Assembly (NCBI RefSeq): GCF_033439725.1
Contig: NW_026944384.1
Coordinates: 2,976,001-3,040,000 of the forward strand
Length of the DNA: 64,000 nucleotides
Source: Neurospora tetraspora
Taxonomy: Eukaryota > Ascomycota > Sordariomycetes > Sordariales > Sordariaceae
Direction of reading: 5' to 3'
Shown: positions 22,574 to 33,179 of the stretch, piece after piece
Layout of the letters: every line of letters starts with the position of its first letter
How positions within the stretch are numbered: the first letter of the stretch is position 1
Position numbers and translations under genes: made by a program
Notes under the pieces: model-generated
What the model was told of the DNA's origin: nothing
Databases searched by the model: none
Seen by the model: the letters and a program-made list of their open reading frames with translations, nothing else

Positions 22574-24094
22574 CTACCCAACCCAAATATTCCCCCCACC
22601 AACCTCCACCACCCAAACCTCCACCTGGCCCCCCTCCACCTTCCCACTCTGATCCCTCCCCCCATCCCTCTGCACATCATCATAAGCAAACGCATACCCC
22701 TTCCCATCCGCATTCCACTCATGCACCACCCTAGCATAATGATTCGTCGGTCTACCATCTGCATGCCACCTGTAGAAAGTCTCTACATCCGACGGCTGGT
22801 CTTCGCAGTCGATGATGCTGGACCGTTGGAAAGCGGCTGCCAGGCGCGGGATGATGGCGTTCCGCACCGCGTTGGGACCGGTGGTGAAGGGACCCGAGTT
22901 GCACCCGAAGATGTCGGCGGTTGTGGGGCGGTGGAAGGGTTCCGGACCGATGAGGAGGGGGTCGGAGGGGCGGTGGGGGATGTGGCCGGTTAGGATGCCG
23001 GGACCGGCTTGGGTGTTGATGCGGAGGTGGTGGGTTTGGGTTTGGGGTTGAGGAGGAGGAGGAGGAGGTGCCGGTGCGGGAGGTTGTTGACCCGGGTAGT
23101 AGTAATGTTGTTGCCCTAGGTAATAGTTATGTTGCTGAGGTGCTGTAGCATGGCCGTTATGGCTGTGGTGATAGTGATTGTGGAACTTTTGCAGGACATG
23201 CCGTAACCCGAACCTAGGCGGAGCGCCGTTCGGGCCGTCTCCGGGACGGGGTCCGGGGGGCGGGCCGGGGGGTCGATCACCCGGTGCATCGCCCGGTCTT
23301 GGTCCCGGCGGAGGACCCGGGGGCTTATCGGTACCGAATGCCACACCATTCCCATGGCAAGGCTTCCCAAAATGACAATACCTCTCCCAAACCTTGTCCA
23401 CAAAAGGCTCAAAATAGCCATCAAACTTGGCCCCGACTGCATCCCCATGTGTGGGCGCCAACACCCGCAACGGCCTATCCATCCCCGGCCTCTCCACCAC
23501 CAACTTATCCCACGGCCACCCGTCCCTCGCTGCCTGCTCCCTCAGTCCCTGCGCGATCCTCTCCAACCCATCCGGTCGCATGCCCGACACATGCTGCAGC
23601 TTCCTCGTTCCTTTCTCTACCAGCGTCAAAGCAATCGGCAATCTCGGCACGAAGTCCACATACGAGATGTTGGCGAAAAGCTGGTGGTCGTTCAGCGTAA
23701 ACTCGCAAAACGCAAAGTCCACATCGCGGTTGGGATCGCTCGGGTTCAGGACCGATGGCTCAACCAGCGCCGCGCCACCTCCGGGCCCGCCGGGGTTGAG
23801 CATGAACTTCAGCTTCTTGTCTCCTTGGCAGAACCAGATGCGCCCGCCGGCGATGCGCGGGATGGTGACGACGGTTGGGTGAGGGCCTGGAGGGACGGGA
23901 ATGGCGCAGTCGACGGGGAAGGGCTGGAGGATTTTTCCAGGAGGAGGCGACGGAGGAAAGTAGGTAGTTCGACCGTCGGATTGGATGAAGACGCGGGCCA
24001 TCGAGGGAATGGCGAGGCCGGTGATGTAGGCATGGATGGGGATGTGCGGGGTCGGGGAGGTGTTGACGAGGTGTATTGTTAGTGAGGTCGGCAT
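22574..24094 (-). CDS. GH64-like beta-1,3-glucanase with low-complexity insert
   Basis: A single-exon frame of 506 aa. Both halves match glycoside hydrolase family 64 (laminaripentaose-producing beta-1,3-glucanase). The N-terminal thaumatin-like sandwich spans about 1-150, and the C-terminal half (355-485) includes PTTADIFGCNSGPF, RLAAAFQRS, NHYARVVHEWNADGKGYAF and YDDV. Glu131 (CEFTLND) and Asp147 (SYVDF) are spaced like the catalytic Glu/Asp pair of the bacterial enzyme (inference). Between the halves, residues 241-354 are a Pro/Gly/His/Gln/Tyr-rich stretch with two copies of PPGPPPGPRPGD; this is unusual. There is no signal peptide, so the protein may be cytoplasmic or use another route. 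The substrate would be beta-1,3-glucan of the fungal wall. Confidence 0.88.
   Translation of the reverse strand: MPTSLTIHLVNTSPTPHIPIHAYITGLAIPSMARVFIQSDGRTTYFPPSPPPGKILQPFPVDCAIPVPPGPHPTVVTIPRIAGGRIWFCQGDKKLKFMLNPGGPGGGAALVEPSVLNPSDPNRDVDFAFCEFTLNDHQLFANISYVDFVPRLPIALTLVEKGTRKLQHVSGMRPDGLERIAQGLREQAARDGWPWDKLVVERPGMDRPLRVLAPTHGDAVGAKFDGYFEPFVDKVWERYCHFGKPCHGNGVAFGTDKPPGPPPGPRPGDAPGDRPPGPPPGPRPGDGPNGAPPRFGLRHVLQKFHNHYHHSHNGHATAPQQHNYYLGQQHYYYPGQQPPAPAPPPPPPQPQTQTHHLRINTQAGPGILTGHIPHRPSDPLLIGPEPFHRPTTADIFGCNSGPFTTGPNAVRNAIIPRLAAAFQRSSIIDCEDQPSDVETFYRWHADGRPTNHYARVVHEWNADGKGYAFAYDDVQRDGGRDQSGKVEGGQVEVWVVEVGGGNIWVG
23036..23331 (-). repeat. Low-complexity Pro/Gly/His/Gln-coding insert in the GH64 gene
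   Basis: GC-rich DNA that encodes two near-identical PPGPPPGPRPGD units followed by His/Tyr/Gln- and poly-Pro-rich sequence. It interrupts an otherwise normal GH64 domain without changing the frame. Confidence 0.8.
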
Positions 24095-24788
24095 GGTGGG
24101 CGGTTGGTGTTAGTGCAACCTTTGTTGTCGTGTTGTTGTATCAAACAGATTCGAGACCACAAGATGTAGAACAGTCTTTAAATAGCGGATAAGGAATCGG
24201 GAGGACTCCAAGGCGACTTCTTGTGTGGCTATGTCAAGAAAGTCACTGGTGAAGCCGAGCTGAAAGTGGGTAACTGTGGGTTTTTGTGGTCGAATTAAGG
24301 TTGTGGAGATGACGATCATATTGGATCGTGGAACTTCCAGGGACAGGGACAGTCACAGGGGGCAGTGACGTTGTTAACAGCCGTTAGTGGCGACGCACCG
24401 CGGCCTGAAGGCCTGATTGTTAGTGGCTGCACCGGAAAACCGGGAACGAGCAATGAGATTGATAATCTAGACAATTCGAACTGTATACTAACTGGTAGCA
24501 GTTAAGCGCTTGCATAATCTGCTTGTCCAATCCATTCCATGCGAAGAAGAGCAAGAAAAATTTTTCTTGAAAAGTACAAGAGATATTGGCTGGTTGGGAT
24601 AAACAACTGCCAGTGCCTGCATCTGAAAACCAACACAGTTTCTTAGCGGGTATTGGGTATCTTCAACCCTGTGTGAGCAATGAGAGCAATTTTCATCTTT
24701 TTGTCCACAATGACCCCTTCCCTTTGCATACTGCCCTACTCGGTCGAAGGAATGGAACAGAATTGTAAGCTCGGAGAAACAAAAACCA
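24095..24788. other. Intergenic region
   Basis: Promoter of the GH64 gene (TATA-like element listed separately) and 3' flank of the F-box gene. No gene was seen. Confidence 0.5.
24177..24184 (-). promoter_or_regulatory. TATA-like element of the GH64 gene
   Basis: TATTTAAA on the minus strand, 83-90 bases upstream of the ATG at 24094. Good consensus and spacing. Confidence 0.5.
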
Positions 24789-26528
24789 CTAATTGTCTAC
24801 CGCGCTGCCGTCACCATCACTCGACCCCCCGTCGTCATCGTCGCCTGAGTCGAAATCTGACTCGAAGTCGCTATCCGTAAGGAAACGGGCTGAAACGTGT
24901 CGTTAGTAAGGGCAACAGAGTTATTGGACCGACTTCCGCTTGAAAGTACTGTCGAGGTTGGTGAGGTTGGACTAATAGAAAGTATTGTGCTGAGGTTGGT
25001 GAGGTTGATTAAAAAAAGAGGGGTGCTCACTCGCAACGCCTTCGATGTGTTTGCTAGGTGTAGCTATGTCTGCGGCAGGATTGCTCAGGAACGTCTCCAG
25101 CTTCAGGCCAGTGTAGGTCCTATCCCTTATGACTTGGACCATCCCCTGTAGGTTTTGATACCCTGTTGCTGAAATGCCGTTCTGTTTCTCGGCCTCGTCT
25201 GGATTGACAAATCCCACTACTGGGTAGTCGAGTGTGGCCCCGGAAGTATTGGACCTGACCACAGCCTCCAAGAAACTCAGGTTCAATTCTCGAAGATGTG
25301 GAAGCGACTCCTTCTTAAGGCTGCGCAAAAATTTGATCCATGGGTTCTGCTCATCGTCATCCTTGTCGAATGTCTGTTGGTCAGAGTTTTGCTGCATTTT
25401 TACCCTGCGCAGGCTAATCGCTTTCAACGTGGGCGAGAACTTGCGAAATAGGCGAGAAAGCGTGTTTGCCGAAACACTGACTTGTCCAATGTCCAGCTGT
25501 TCCAGGTGGTCGAGCTCGACGGGTGGTGGCAAACGGGAAGGATCGGCGTTAATGAGGCCAGGAGATGACCAGGTGCCAGGACGAAGGGAACTGGCGAGCC
25601 ACTTAAGCAAAGCCTCTTCCTCTCCATAGTGTGAAATTTGTCTCCTGAAGTTGATTCTCAGCCAGGTAAGATTGGGTGTGTGCGCAAGGAACCTTTTGAA
25701 AAGGAGGTATTGAATCTCGACGTCTCCGTGTGTGGCTTGATTTATATCAAGAACAAGATGGAGCTTCTTGAGTCCAGCCAGAACCGGCAGGAAATCTGGC
25801 TCCAGGTAAGTAGGAACTAGAAAGCCGTGGTCTCGAACTGCCCAGTTCTCTCTGATAACCACTTCGATGCCCTCCGGGCGTGCTTTAGCAGCAGCCAAGG
25901 CATGGGTGATAAGCACGAACAAGCGAGTCGGATAATCCTCTTCGCCAGCCCGCGGCTGTCCGGTAAAATGCTTCACACCGGTGGTTTCAAGCAGAGTATT
26001 ATAGCCATAGCTGGACCAAGTCGCGTTGCCGTCGCGGGTCCGAGAGGAGGAGTGGAAATCTCGAAGATCGACAGTCTCGAGGTTGAGTAGGTTCTTGAAC
26101 GCTTCGACCAGCATGTCCCGAGCACGGCCTGATGCCAACAGTGTTTGTTGGTCAGCGTATGCAAGGTGCCAGTTCAGCGATTCCTTATCGTCGTGCCCGG
26201 AGAGAATTCTGTGCGGTGGGAGGATTTGGTCCGCGCCGATGATTACATGCTTCAAGTAGGGCGAAAGGCTCGGGTGTTTGGATATGTCAACGAGGACCTG
26301 GAGACTGGGGCCGTATACCATGAACTGCTTTTTCCGAAAGAACTCGTAGGCAAACGAGTGGAAGAGGGCGCTTTCCAACCATTTGCACGTCAAGCGCGCG
26401 TTGCAAAGGTCGGGTGTCCTGACAAAGTAAGTGATTCTTGTCAGGACTTCTAAGGGCATACGCGCCAGATACGCCTTTGATGAGGGAGGCTGAGTATCCA
26501 TCTTTGGTGTTGTGGTTATAGTTGACAT
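24789..26528 (-). CDS. F-box protein with acidic C-terminal tail
   Basis: Two exons, 26528-25031 and 24889-24789, across a 141-nt intron (24890-25030; GTGAGC donor, TTACTAAC branch site, TTTCAG acceptor). The product is 532 aa. An F-box-like helix set occupies about residues 20-67 (LARMPLEVLTRITYFVRTPD and LTCKWLESALFHSF). Leucine-rich, LRR-like segments follow (for example LKKLHLVLDINQ, LEQLDIGQVSV and LRELNLSFLE). The last 33 codons give an Asp/Ser-rich tail (FESDFDSGDDDGGSSDGDG). By family rule it would be a substrate receptor of an SCF ubiquitin ligase; the target is unknown. The intron also holds CTCAG and GACAG acceptors. Use of GACAG would give a different, basic tail, but the branch site favours TTTCAG. 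Confidence 0.85.
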
Positions 26529-27649
26529 CCTGCGCGGTGACTCGGCTGAGGCTGATGTGAGTGACGGGCAAGGTGAATTTAGGATAAGGGAGAAGGTGTG
26601 ATGGATGAGCAGAAAGCAGGAGGGGTCTGCTTGTGGAAGGTTAAGTAGGTAATTGCGACTCGGGTGAGGTTGGGGCGAGGTGCAAAGTGAGTGGTGTGTG
26701 AGAGAGAAGAAGGCGCGATGAATAATGAGAAAGAAGGAGCGACCTCTTGAGGACGGTTATCGAAGTAAATACGACTGGGTCGAGGTTGTACTAGTGAGGT
26801 GCAAAGTGAGTAGCGCTTGCGAGCGTTTGAGGGAGATGAGAAGTCGTGATGGTTGAAGAAGAGAAAGAAGGAGGGGAAGAACCTGCTTGGGAAGATTGAG
26901 GAAGTATATAGATAAGAGAACGGAGTCTCCAGAGCAACCGCCACGACTTTTCAGGTTTGCAACAATAAGATGGAAGGTACGCCGCATGTTGTGAAGCGAG
27001 TCCCACAATCGCGACTGCTGCCTGGCGGTTGCCTGTCAATTGACGTCGTTACACTAGATTGGCACACGCTGTCACGTGGAACGATAGGTACAAGGTACCT
27101 ACTATGGTCACTCACATTGCAAACAAACTGTTCGACGGGCAGCAAATACTAGGTACTTTTTCAACTGAAAGGTGCTAATCAATCCGATCTTTTGTTGTTT
27201 GTTTGTCTGGGTATTTCGAGAGTGTATCACAACATCGCGTCCGATCTGCGAGAGACTGGATGAACGGTGACTTCACGTCTCCACACCGGTCTCATTACAC
27301 TAACAGTTTTACTCTGTAATTCATAGTATATGTGTTAGCAGGGGCATTCGTTCAGCACTATCACCTCAACCTCAACTCGTAGTGAGAAAAACTCGCGAGG
27401 TGATACGCACCTGATTGTATTCTTATAGATGCTATGTAACCCAAGAACTATCCTCCAGCTCAATTATATCCCTTCTTATTTTCTTCCGTCGCCATAATGG
27501 CTCTAGATAATGTGACGCGCAAACGAAGTGTCCAATTCGTAACGCCAAAAACCTATGCTTTCCGAGTTCCTTATTTTCATCCTGAGCCCGACACGCACCG
27601 GTCGCGCCGAGTCATTATCGCTAACTTGTTCTTATCTCCCTCGCTCGCG
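26529..27649. other. Intergenic region with degenerate direct repeats
   Basis: Upstream of the F-box gene and downstream of the membrane-protein gene. The part next to the F-box gene carries diverged direct repeats of about 119 bp (listed separately). The rest shows no gene. Confidence 0.5.
26588..26910. repeat. About three diverged ~119-bp direct repeats
   Basis: GAGGTGCAAAGTGAGT occurs at 26677-26692 and again at 26796-26811. Around it the order 'gatg...gagaaagaagga(g)...tt(a/g)...tac/ttgcgac...gaggt' recurs. A third, partial copy runs from about 26848. The copies differ at many sites, so the duplication is not recent. Confidence 0.6.
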
Positions 27650-29253
27650 CTAACTCCCGTCCCGGAACGTCCCCGGCATGCTCCTCACTTGCGCGCTCAT
27701 CGCACTATTTACTCGAGTAATCGGCGACACCGGTTCACTGTTCGCATCCCGGTAATCTGTTGTCGACGACATGGGCGAGACATTTCCTGGTCCTGGCGTC
27801 CCATAAACGGCGGCTAGTTGCTGAGGATACGCCCATTGGGTTGGTGACTGACTTGGATGATACTGGTATTGATGTTGGTAATGAGGCGGCTGTTGGACGG
27901 GTGCGTGCTGAACTTGTGGATGTGAGCCGTAATGATACTGGGGAGGGTTGTAGGGTTGGTAGTGATGGTGATGCTGAGGGTGTTGTTGGTAAAAATGGCC
28001 TTGTTGTTGTTGCTGATGTTGCTGCTGTTGCGCCTCCGCATAGGTCATGTTAGGAGCAGGTGGGGGAGGGGGGCGCGGTGCTTGTGGGCTAGCCATTGCC
28101 GGTGGTGGTTGTGTCACAGCCGGCTGCGGACTCCAAGGCTGTGGATTCTGCGTGAGGTAAGGACTGGGAGACAGTGGAACATTGGTGAAAGTCTCAGAAG
28201 AATTGGAGTAGTTGTGCCCAGGGTTCTGAGGCACAGGAGCCTCCAGCCCTATATGCCGTGGCTCGGTGTTCTGATAAGTCGCCGGTGGCGGCTTTGGGAG
28301 ATTGTGGCCTGATCCGGATGCGCCATCAAGACTCTGACCATCATGAAGAGTTGAGCCGCTCAGGATACTATCCGATTTCGCTGGCATCATCGGTCGTGGT
28401 CCCCCAGGTCTCGAAGGCGTTGGGCTAGGTGGTAGAGATGCGTGAGTGGCGGATACGTGAATGGGGGTCTTAGGCCTGGTGCTTCTGACAGGCGAGGACC
28501 CACGGTCAAGGATAGAAGCGTCGAAACCCCTAGCAAATCTGTCCATCGGTACTATTTTGTTGGATGTCGGATTCTCTTCGGAGTCAAACCCGCGAGGCCT
28601 GATCCTTGCATCCCATGGTGATAACCACGGCAGCAGAAAGGGAGGGTCTACCCTGAAGACGACGTAGCATTCGATACTGAGGGCCAGACTGGCCATAATG
28701 GAAGCAAAGAGGTCCATGTTGAGGAGGACAGTCTTGCTCCCCCCTCCTCCAAAGTATATCCCAACGGCGAGAAGTATGATCGTAAGCACCCAGACCGAGG
28801 TGGCAGATATTATCAGCATCCTTGTCCGGGCATGAACGGGGTGTAGGGTCTTGCGACCCTGTGAATCAAGGATGCCGTAGAGGGTGTTGCCAGCCCGGGT
28901 GGCTCGAATATGGTAACCGATGTAAGCCATAGAAAGGATTGACTAGAAACTTGTAAGCATTAAGACGAGGGTAAAACAGAGAGGGAGAAGGGAAACAAAG
29001 GGAAGCCTACAGCAAACAGCATGAAACTTTGCGCGATGCCCAGCATCGGGTTCTCGTTTGCCGCAATCTTCTTGGCCAAGTAAAGGATCGACACGACGAT
29101 TCCAGATGTTGATGCAAGAAACGCGATACCCAGTCCCGTAAGAGCGACTGTCGGCATCCATCCTCCAAATCGCGGCTCTGGTGGTGGTGGTGTTGGGAGT
29201 TGCTGCTTTTCGATGCTGCTCGCAGCGTCAGAAGTAGTAGGTTGTTGATCCAT
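27650..29253 (-). CDS. Four-helix membrane protein with Pro/Gln/His-rich cytoplasmic tail
   Basis: Two exons, 29253-29011 and 28942-27650, across a 68-nt intron (28943-29010; GTAGGC donor, CTAG acceptor) that lies inside the second membrane helix. The product is 511 aa. Helices lie near residues 34-58, 68-90, 108-130 and 140-162, and helix 1 contains VALTGLGIAFLASTSGIVVS. The remaining 330 residues are disordered: Ser/Pro-rich with many SP sites, then a Gln/His run (about residues 365-380) and repeated P-Q-H-Y motifs. Such tails in fungal plasma-membrane proteins often serve as signalling or endocytic scaffolds, which is inference. I do not recognise the family. Confidence 0.8.
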
Positions 29254-30010
29254 ATCGAACGTGTTGCGAGCGATCACTGCCGAGGTGCAGTAGCCCAAGA
29301 AGATCTCGTTGATATCGCCAGCGATACCTGTTGTCGTCGTCGTCCGCAACTTCCCGGATTGGCCGTTCTACCGTTATCCAGTTGGAGAGAATGGTACGAA
29401 GGTCAAGAGAATAATCGACTTGATAAGGGAGAAATATGTTATTTGCTGAGGTGGTGGCCTCAACGCAGAGGTTGGCGTTGTGTAGTCTGGGACTCACATG
29501 CCTGGGCTAGAATTGTGGCAGGAAGACCGCCATGCCGCTACATGACAGCGTGCTCCGTGATTCCTATACTGCTGGACAGTAGCTGGTGAATGTTGCAGCG
29601 CCCGTTCCGGATTGGAGAAAAGACATTCTTCGACGGGGCGTGGATCAGGAACTGGAATGTGAACTTTGGGTGTAGATCTCAGCCAAGGCCATCATGACAA
29701 TGACGCAGGAGGTAGAGTCATCTATGTCCATGCTACCCATCGGCAAGAACAAGACAAGCTATGAATGACGATAGGTAATGGAGGTGAATTGCAATGATGA
29801 GAATGACAACAGATGAATGGCCATGATCAATCCGGGAAAGTGGAAGCAACATCTTTGCAGGGCACCAGGACTTTTCGCCGCAGCAAATACAAAGCAACAG
29901 GCAGATGGTAAGTATGGATATCGCTGATGATGGTGAATGGAATGTATGCAGAAATGACGAGAAATGGGAAAGGTCATGATATTCAATTCATCCAAGCGCT
30001 TGGAACCACT
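29254..30010. other. Intergenic region
   Basis: Upstream of the four-helix protein and downstream of spe-2. No gene or element is supportable. Confidence 0.5.
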
Positions 30011-31522
30011 CTAAAATTCCTCGCCCATTCTGGCTCCTCCACCTCCGACCCAGTCTTCGCGCTCATAGTACCGGAACACGAGGTCGTAATCCTCGAAATC
30101 GTGAACAATACGGTCAACACGACGGTATCCGTTGATGCGCTCCATACGCTGCTTGGCAGCGGCGCCCCAGCTGCGACGGGAATCATCAGCATCCTCGCCG
30201 GGTGTGGTGGCCAATGCGCCCTTGGCCTCGAACAAAGTCACGCTGAAACGTCCAGGGCGGAAGATGTTAACAACCTGCTCAATGACTTCAGCTGTCTGTC
30301 GTCCGTTCTGGCCTCCGGGAACGTTGGTTTCGAAGGAGGCGAAAGAGCACTGAGGCTCAGGGGTAACGTGAACGGTGAAATAATGACCAGCCTTGGGGAC
30401 AGTTCCGTCGGCGCCGGCGACAGCGGGCACAACACCATTGGCAGAAAATCCGCAAGGGGAGAACTGGTACGCGTCGATGCGAGCATCAGGATAGGTGGAC
30501 GTGGGATACACGGCGGAAAGACCGCATGCCTCCGACACGACAGTGCCCAGGGCGTGACCCTCAGTGGTAAGGGCCTCGGGAAGAACGGCCTGGCCATCAG
30601 CATCGCAGTCTCCGGAGCTGCTGAAAACGTCAAAAGAGGCATCTCCGTTAGCCTCGGATTTGGCAAAGAGCTTCTCCTTGGCAATCGCGGTCGCTTCATC
30701 AAGGTAGAACTTCTTGGCATTCTCAGGATCCAGGTCGGTCATCAGGATCTCCAAAGTCTCATCCGCGTTGTTTTCGATAACACCTCCAAAGGGTGCCACG
30801 ATACCGGTAGGGATCTTAGACCTACGGCTAGGACTGACACCGCGGCTCGAAGTAGGGGTGCGTGGAGGAGTGAGGGAGCTGGTGGGAGATGTGATGTAGA
30901 GGTACCAATGGTCACCGTTCATCTTGCCAACCATGTAGGCACTGCCGTTCTCAAACATGCTATCCAGGAAGGTAACCTCATCCCTCCAGCTCTTGTGGGG
31001 CCCACGCTGCTTGTGGGGGAACAAAAAGTTCTTGCGGCTGTAGAACACGCGCAGGGGAGTAGCGGCAACCTTGGGGTCATCCAACGAAGCCACGTTGTGG
31101 AAGGGGAATCCAGCCTCGGCGGCGGCGATGCGCAGCATCAAGTCCAGACCGAGCAGTAGGGTAGTGGTACCGCATGTCTTGAGGATGATCTTGTGGGGGA
31201 ACACAAACATGCTGGATTCGGAGAGAAGATAGGCGTCCACATTCTCGGAGTTGATGATGGACAGGACCTTGCAGTGGACCAAATCAAGCATGGGGGTCCA
31301 GGAGTCAGGGTTAACGGCCTTCAGGCCGCCCTCCTTGACGCCGGCAGGGAGAGCCTTGGCGCTGGGCGCAAACCAGACCTCAAGGAGCTTCTCGGGGCCT
31401 TCAAAGGCATTGGTGGAGTCGAGGTCGGCAGCGACATCATGGTTGATGGTAAGGTAAGGGGTTCCATCGGAAGGGGAGAAGGTGTAGTTGGTGGGAATGG
31501 TGGGAACTCCGAGGTCAGACAT
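30011..31522 (-). CDS. spe-2: S-adenosylmethionine decarboxylase proenzyme
   Basis: A single coding exon of 503 aa. The self-cleavage site is LLSESSMFVFPHKIILKTCG: cleavage between Glu102 and Ser103 would turn Ser103 into the pyruvoyl cofactor. Cys117 is the catalytic acid. EGPEKLLEVWF (Glu41 and Glu44) matches the two conserved glutamates of the N-terminal strand. The enzyme makes decarboxylated SAM, the aminopropyl donor for spermidine and spermine. The length is typical for fungi, which carry a Ser/Pro insert (here around residues 227-250). The frame continues upstream without a stop to 31585 but without another ATG, so the start at 31522 is firm. The leader probably contains an intron (see 31930-32303). 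The symbol follows Neurospora usage. Confidence 0.97.
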   Translation of the reverse strand: MSDLGVPTIPTNYTFSPSDGTPYLTINHDVAADLDSTNAFEGPEKLLEVWFAPSAKALPAGVKEGGLKAVNPDSWTPMLDLVHCKVLSIINSENVDAYLLSESSMFVFPHKIILKTCGTTTLLLGLDLMLRIAAAEAGFPFHNVASLDDPKVAATPLRVFYSRKNFLFPHKQRGPHKSWRDEVTFLDSMFENGSAYMVGKMNGDHWYLYITSPTSSLTPPRTPTSSRGVSPSRRSKIPTGIVAPFGGVIENNADETLEILMTDLDPENAKKFYLDEATAIAKEKLFAKSEANGDASFDVFSSSGDCDADGQAVLPEALTTEGHALGTVVSEACGLSAVYPTSTYPDARIDAYQFSPCGFSANGVVPAVAGADGTVPKAGHYFTVHVTPEPQCSFASFETNVPGGQNGRQTAEVIEQVVNIFRPGRFSVTLFEAKGALATTPGEDADDSRRSWGAAAKQRMERINGYRRVDRIVHDFEDYDLVFRYYEREDWVGGGGARMGEEF

Positions 31523-31929
31523 TTTGAATCGATTTGAGGGGGTTGTTGACAGTGTGTCTTCTAAAACGAAGCGTCCGCGGGACACTAGCTGCCGCTCAGA
31601 TGAACTTTGATGGCGTTCGTCTGAGAGAGTAGGCCCACAGGATTGTGGTGTCCTTTAAGAGGCTGGCTTCGCCAGCAGCAGTGGGTGGATGAAGGTAGCT
31701 GAACGTCTCACGAAGTAGACGTTAGGGAGGTCGAGTACGAAGCGGGAGGAGATAGAACTTTGAGAGCAGAATGGTGGGCTTTTTCGTCGAGTTCGCCGTG
31801 GTCGCGACACAACCGATACCTGTGGGCAATATCGGGCGGGGGAGGGAGGTCAAGCGAACCGGGTCGAGGGACACGGGCAGGCTCCGAGATGTTGGTTATG
31901 AGGATGATTGGAAAGTATGCTATCTAGGT

Positions 31930-32303
31930 CTGGCAAAGAGACAGCGTTAGTCAAGAGGAGGCGGTTTGGAGGAACAAGAACCGCACTTTGCAGGCTTGGA
32001 CAGGAAGCGAAGAAGGTCGACCGAGCTCATGGGTTGGCGGCAGAGATGGGAGTGAGAGGCGACGGGGAGCCCAGGACAGGATTGGGGAACTGTACGGGCG
32101 AGGCGAAGCGGAATTCGAGTTGCTCTTTGAGCATGTGTATCTTGAATGGGAAGAATGCCGTTTGACAAGAGTCGCCCTCCCGTAGAGACCGGTGGTGGGG
32201 AGTATTGGCTGTGGGCGCAAAGCAGAGGAGGGGGGGTGTTTGCGACGACTCGAGTTGGGACGAAAGGCCGTGTCGGGATCGAATTGCTCGAGAAAAGACT
32301 CAC
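31930..32303 (-). promoter_or_regulatory. Probable spe-2 5'-leader intron holding two overlapping upstream ORFs
   Basis: Minus strand: GTGAGT donor at 32303, then a 374-nt stretch ending in CTAAC, a pyrimidine tract and TTTGCCAG at 31930. Inside it, ORF A (32134-32027, 35 codons) ends in a TGA that overlaps the ATG of ORF B (32030-31947, 27 codons) as ATGA. If the intron is removed, the leader has no upstream ATG. If it is retained, both ORFs precede spe-2. The intron is inferred from splice signals only. Confidence 0.45.
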
Positions 32304-33145
32304 AATGTAGCTATTGGTGCGCAATCTAAGAAACGGGCAACAAACACGAGAGGGGGGATCTCGTCGTCAAAGGCGTGAGTGAAAATTGACCAAACAGTTG
32401 AAAAGGTCAAGAGGAGGGGTTGCAATGCGCCTGATGAGAGATTTTGAAATTTTATGGACGGGAGGCCGAAAAAAAAAGTGGGATTGGGTTTTTGCTGGAG
32501 GTTTGGCCCCGGCTGGCCCTGTTTGGCGGGGGACAAGTGGGAATTCCAGCAGGAGCAGCCCACTGCGCCCCAAGATCGACCTTGTCCCCGGCGCTGCAAG
32601 CTAGAGGTCCAGCGTTGCGAAAGCCGGCCGATTTATTCTGTTAGGCTACAGTATGCGTGACAGCAGTAAAGTACTAACGCGCAAGCTGCATGTGGATTTC
32701 GATGTTCTAGGCGCCCCGGCCGTCAAGGCAACAAGGGAACAATGAGAACAGGAATTGATTGACTGGTCTCATCAATTACAATTCAACACGAAAGGCACCT
32801 CTCACTAATCATCATGCTGACTGGTTCCAAGATAGTAAAAATGTGAGATAATACTTACAGGGCAAGTGGCAATGAAATCCCGCTAAGAAACTGGACCGTG
32901 TCCAAACATCGTTGTATGTAATTTCTCAGGTCATTAAGCTGGACGTTGGTCTTTTGAGGTTTCTACGAACAAAGGAACAAGTGAAGATAAATCCATTCAG
33001 GGGCACGCGGGGAAAAGCCCATAGTCGCGGGATCAACCGCTGGGATCCGCCACATTTATAGCCATCCTCCTGCTCGATTCGCATGGCTTTGTTGAGTTCC
33101 AGGACTACTATCAACCACAATGGTACAGTGCATCATTTTCACCCT

Positions 33146-33179
33146 TGAAATAGTCCATTGTTTGAAATAGTCCATTGTT
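33146..33179. repeat. 17-bp perfect tandem duplication
   Basis: TGAAATAGTCCATTGTT occurs twice in a row (33146-33162 and 33163-33179). Confidence 0.9.

Noticed and set aside
22495-23708. Several frames opposite or out of frame within the GH64 gene
   Set aside because: Shadows of the GC-rich, Pro/Gly-coding insert. The GH64 frame carries all the conserved motifs.
30132-31159. 410-codon plus-strand frame opposite spe-2
   Set aside because: It is the antisense of a well-conserved enzyme gene. Long antisense frames arise from its codon bias.
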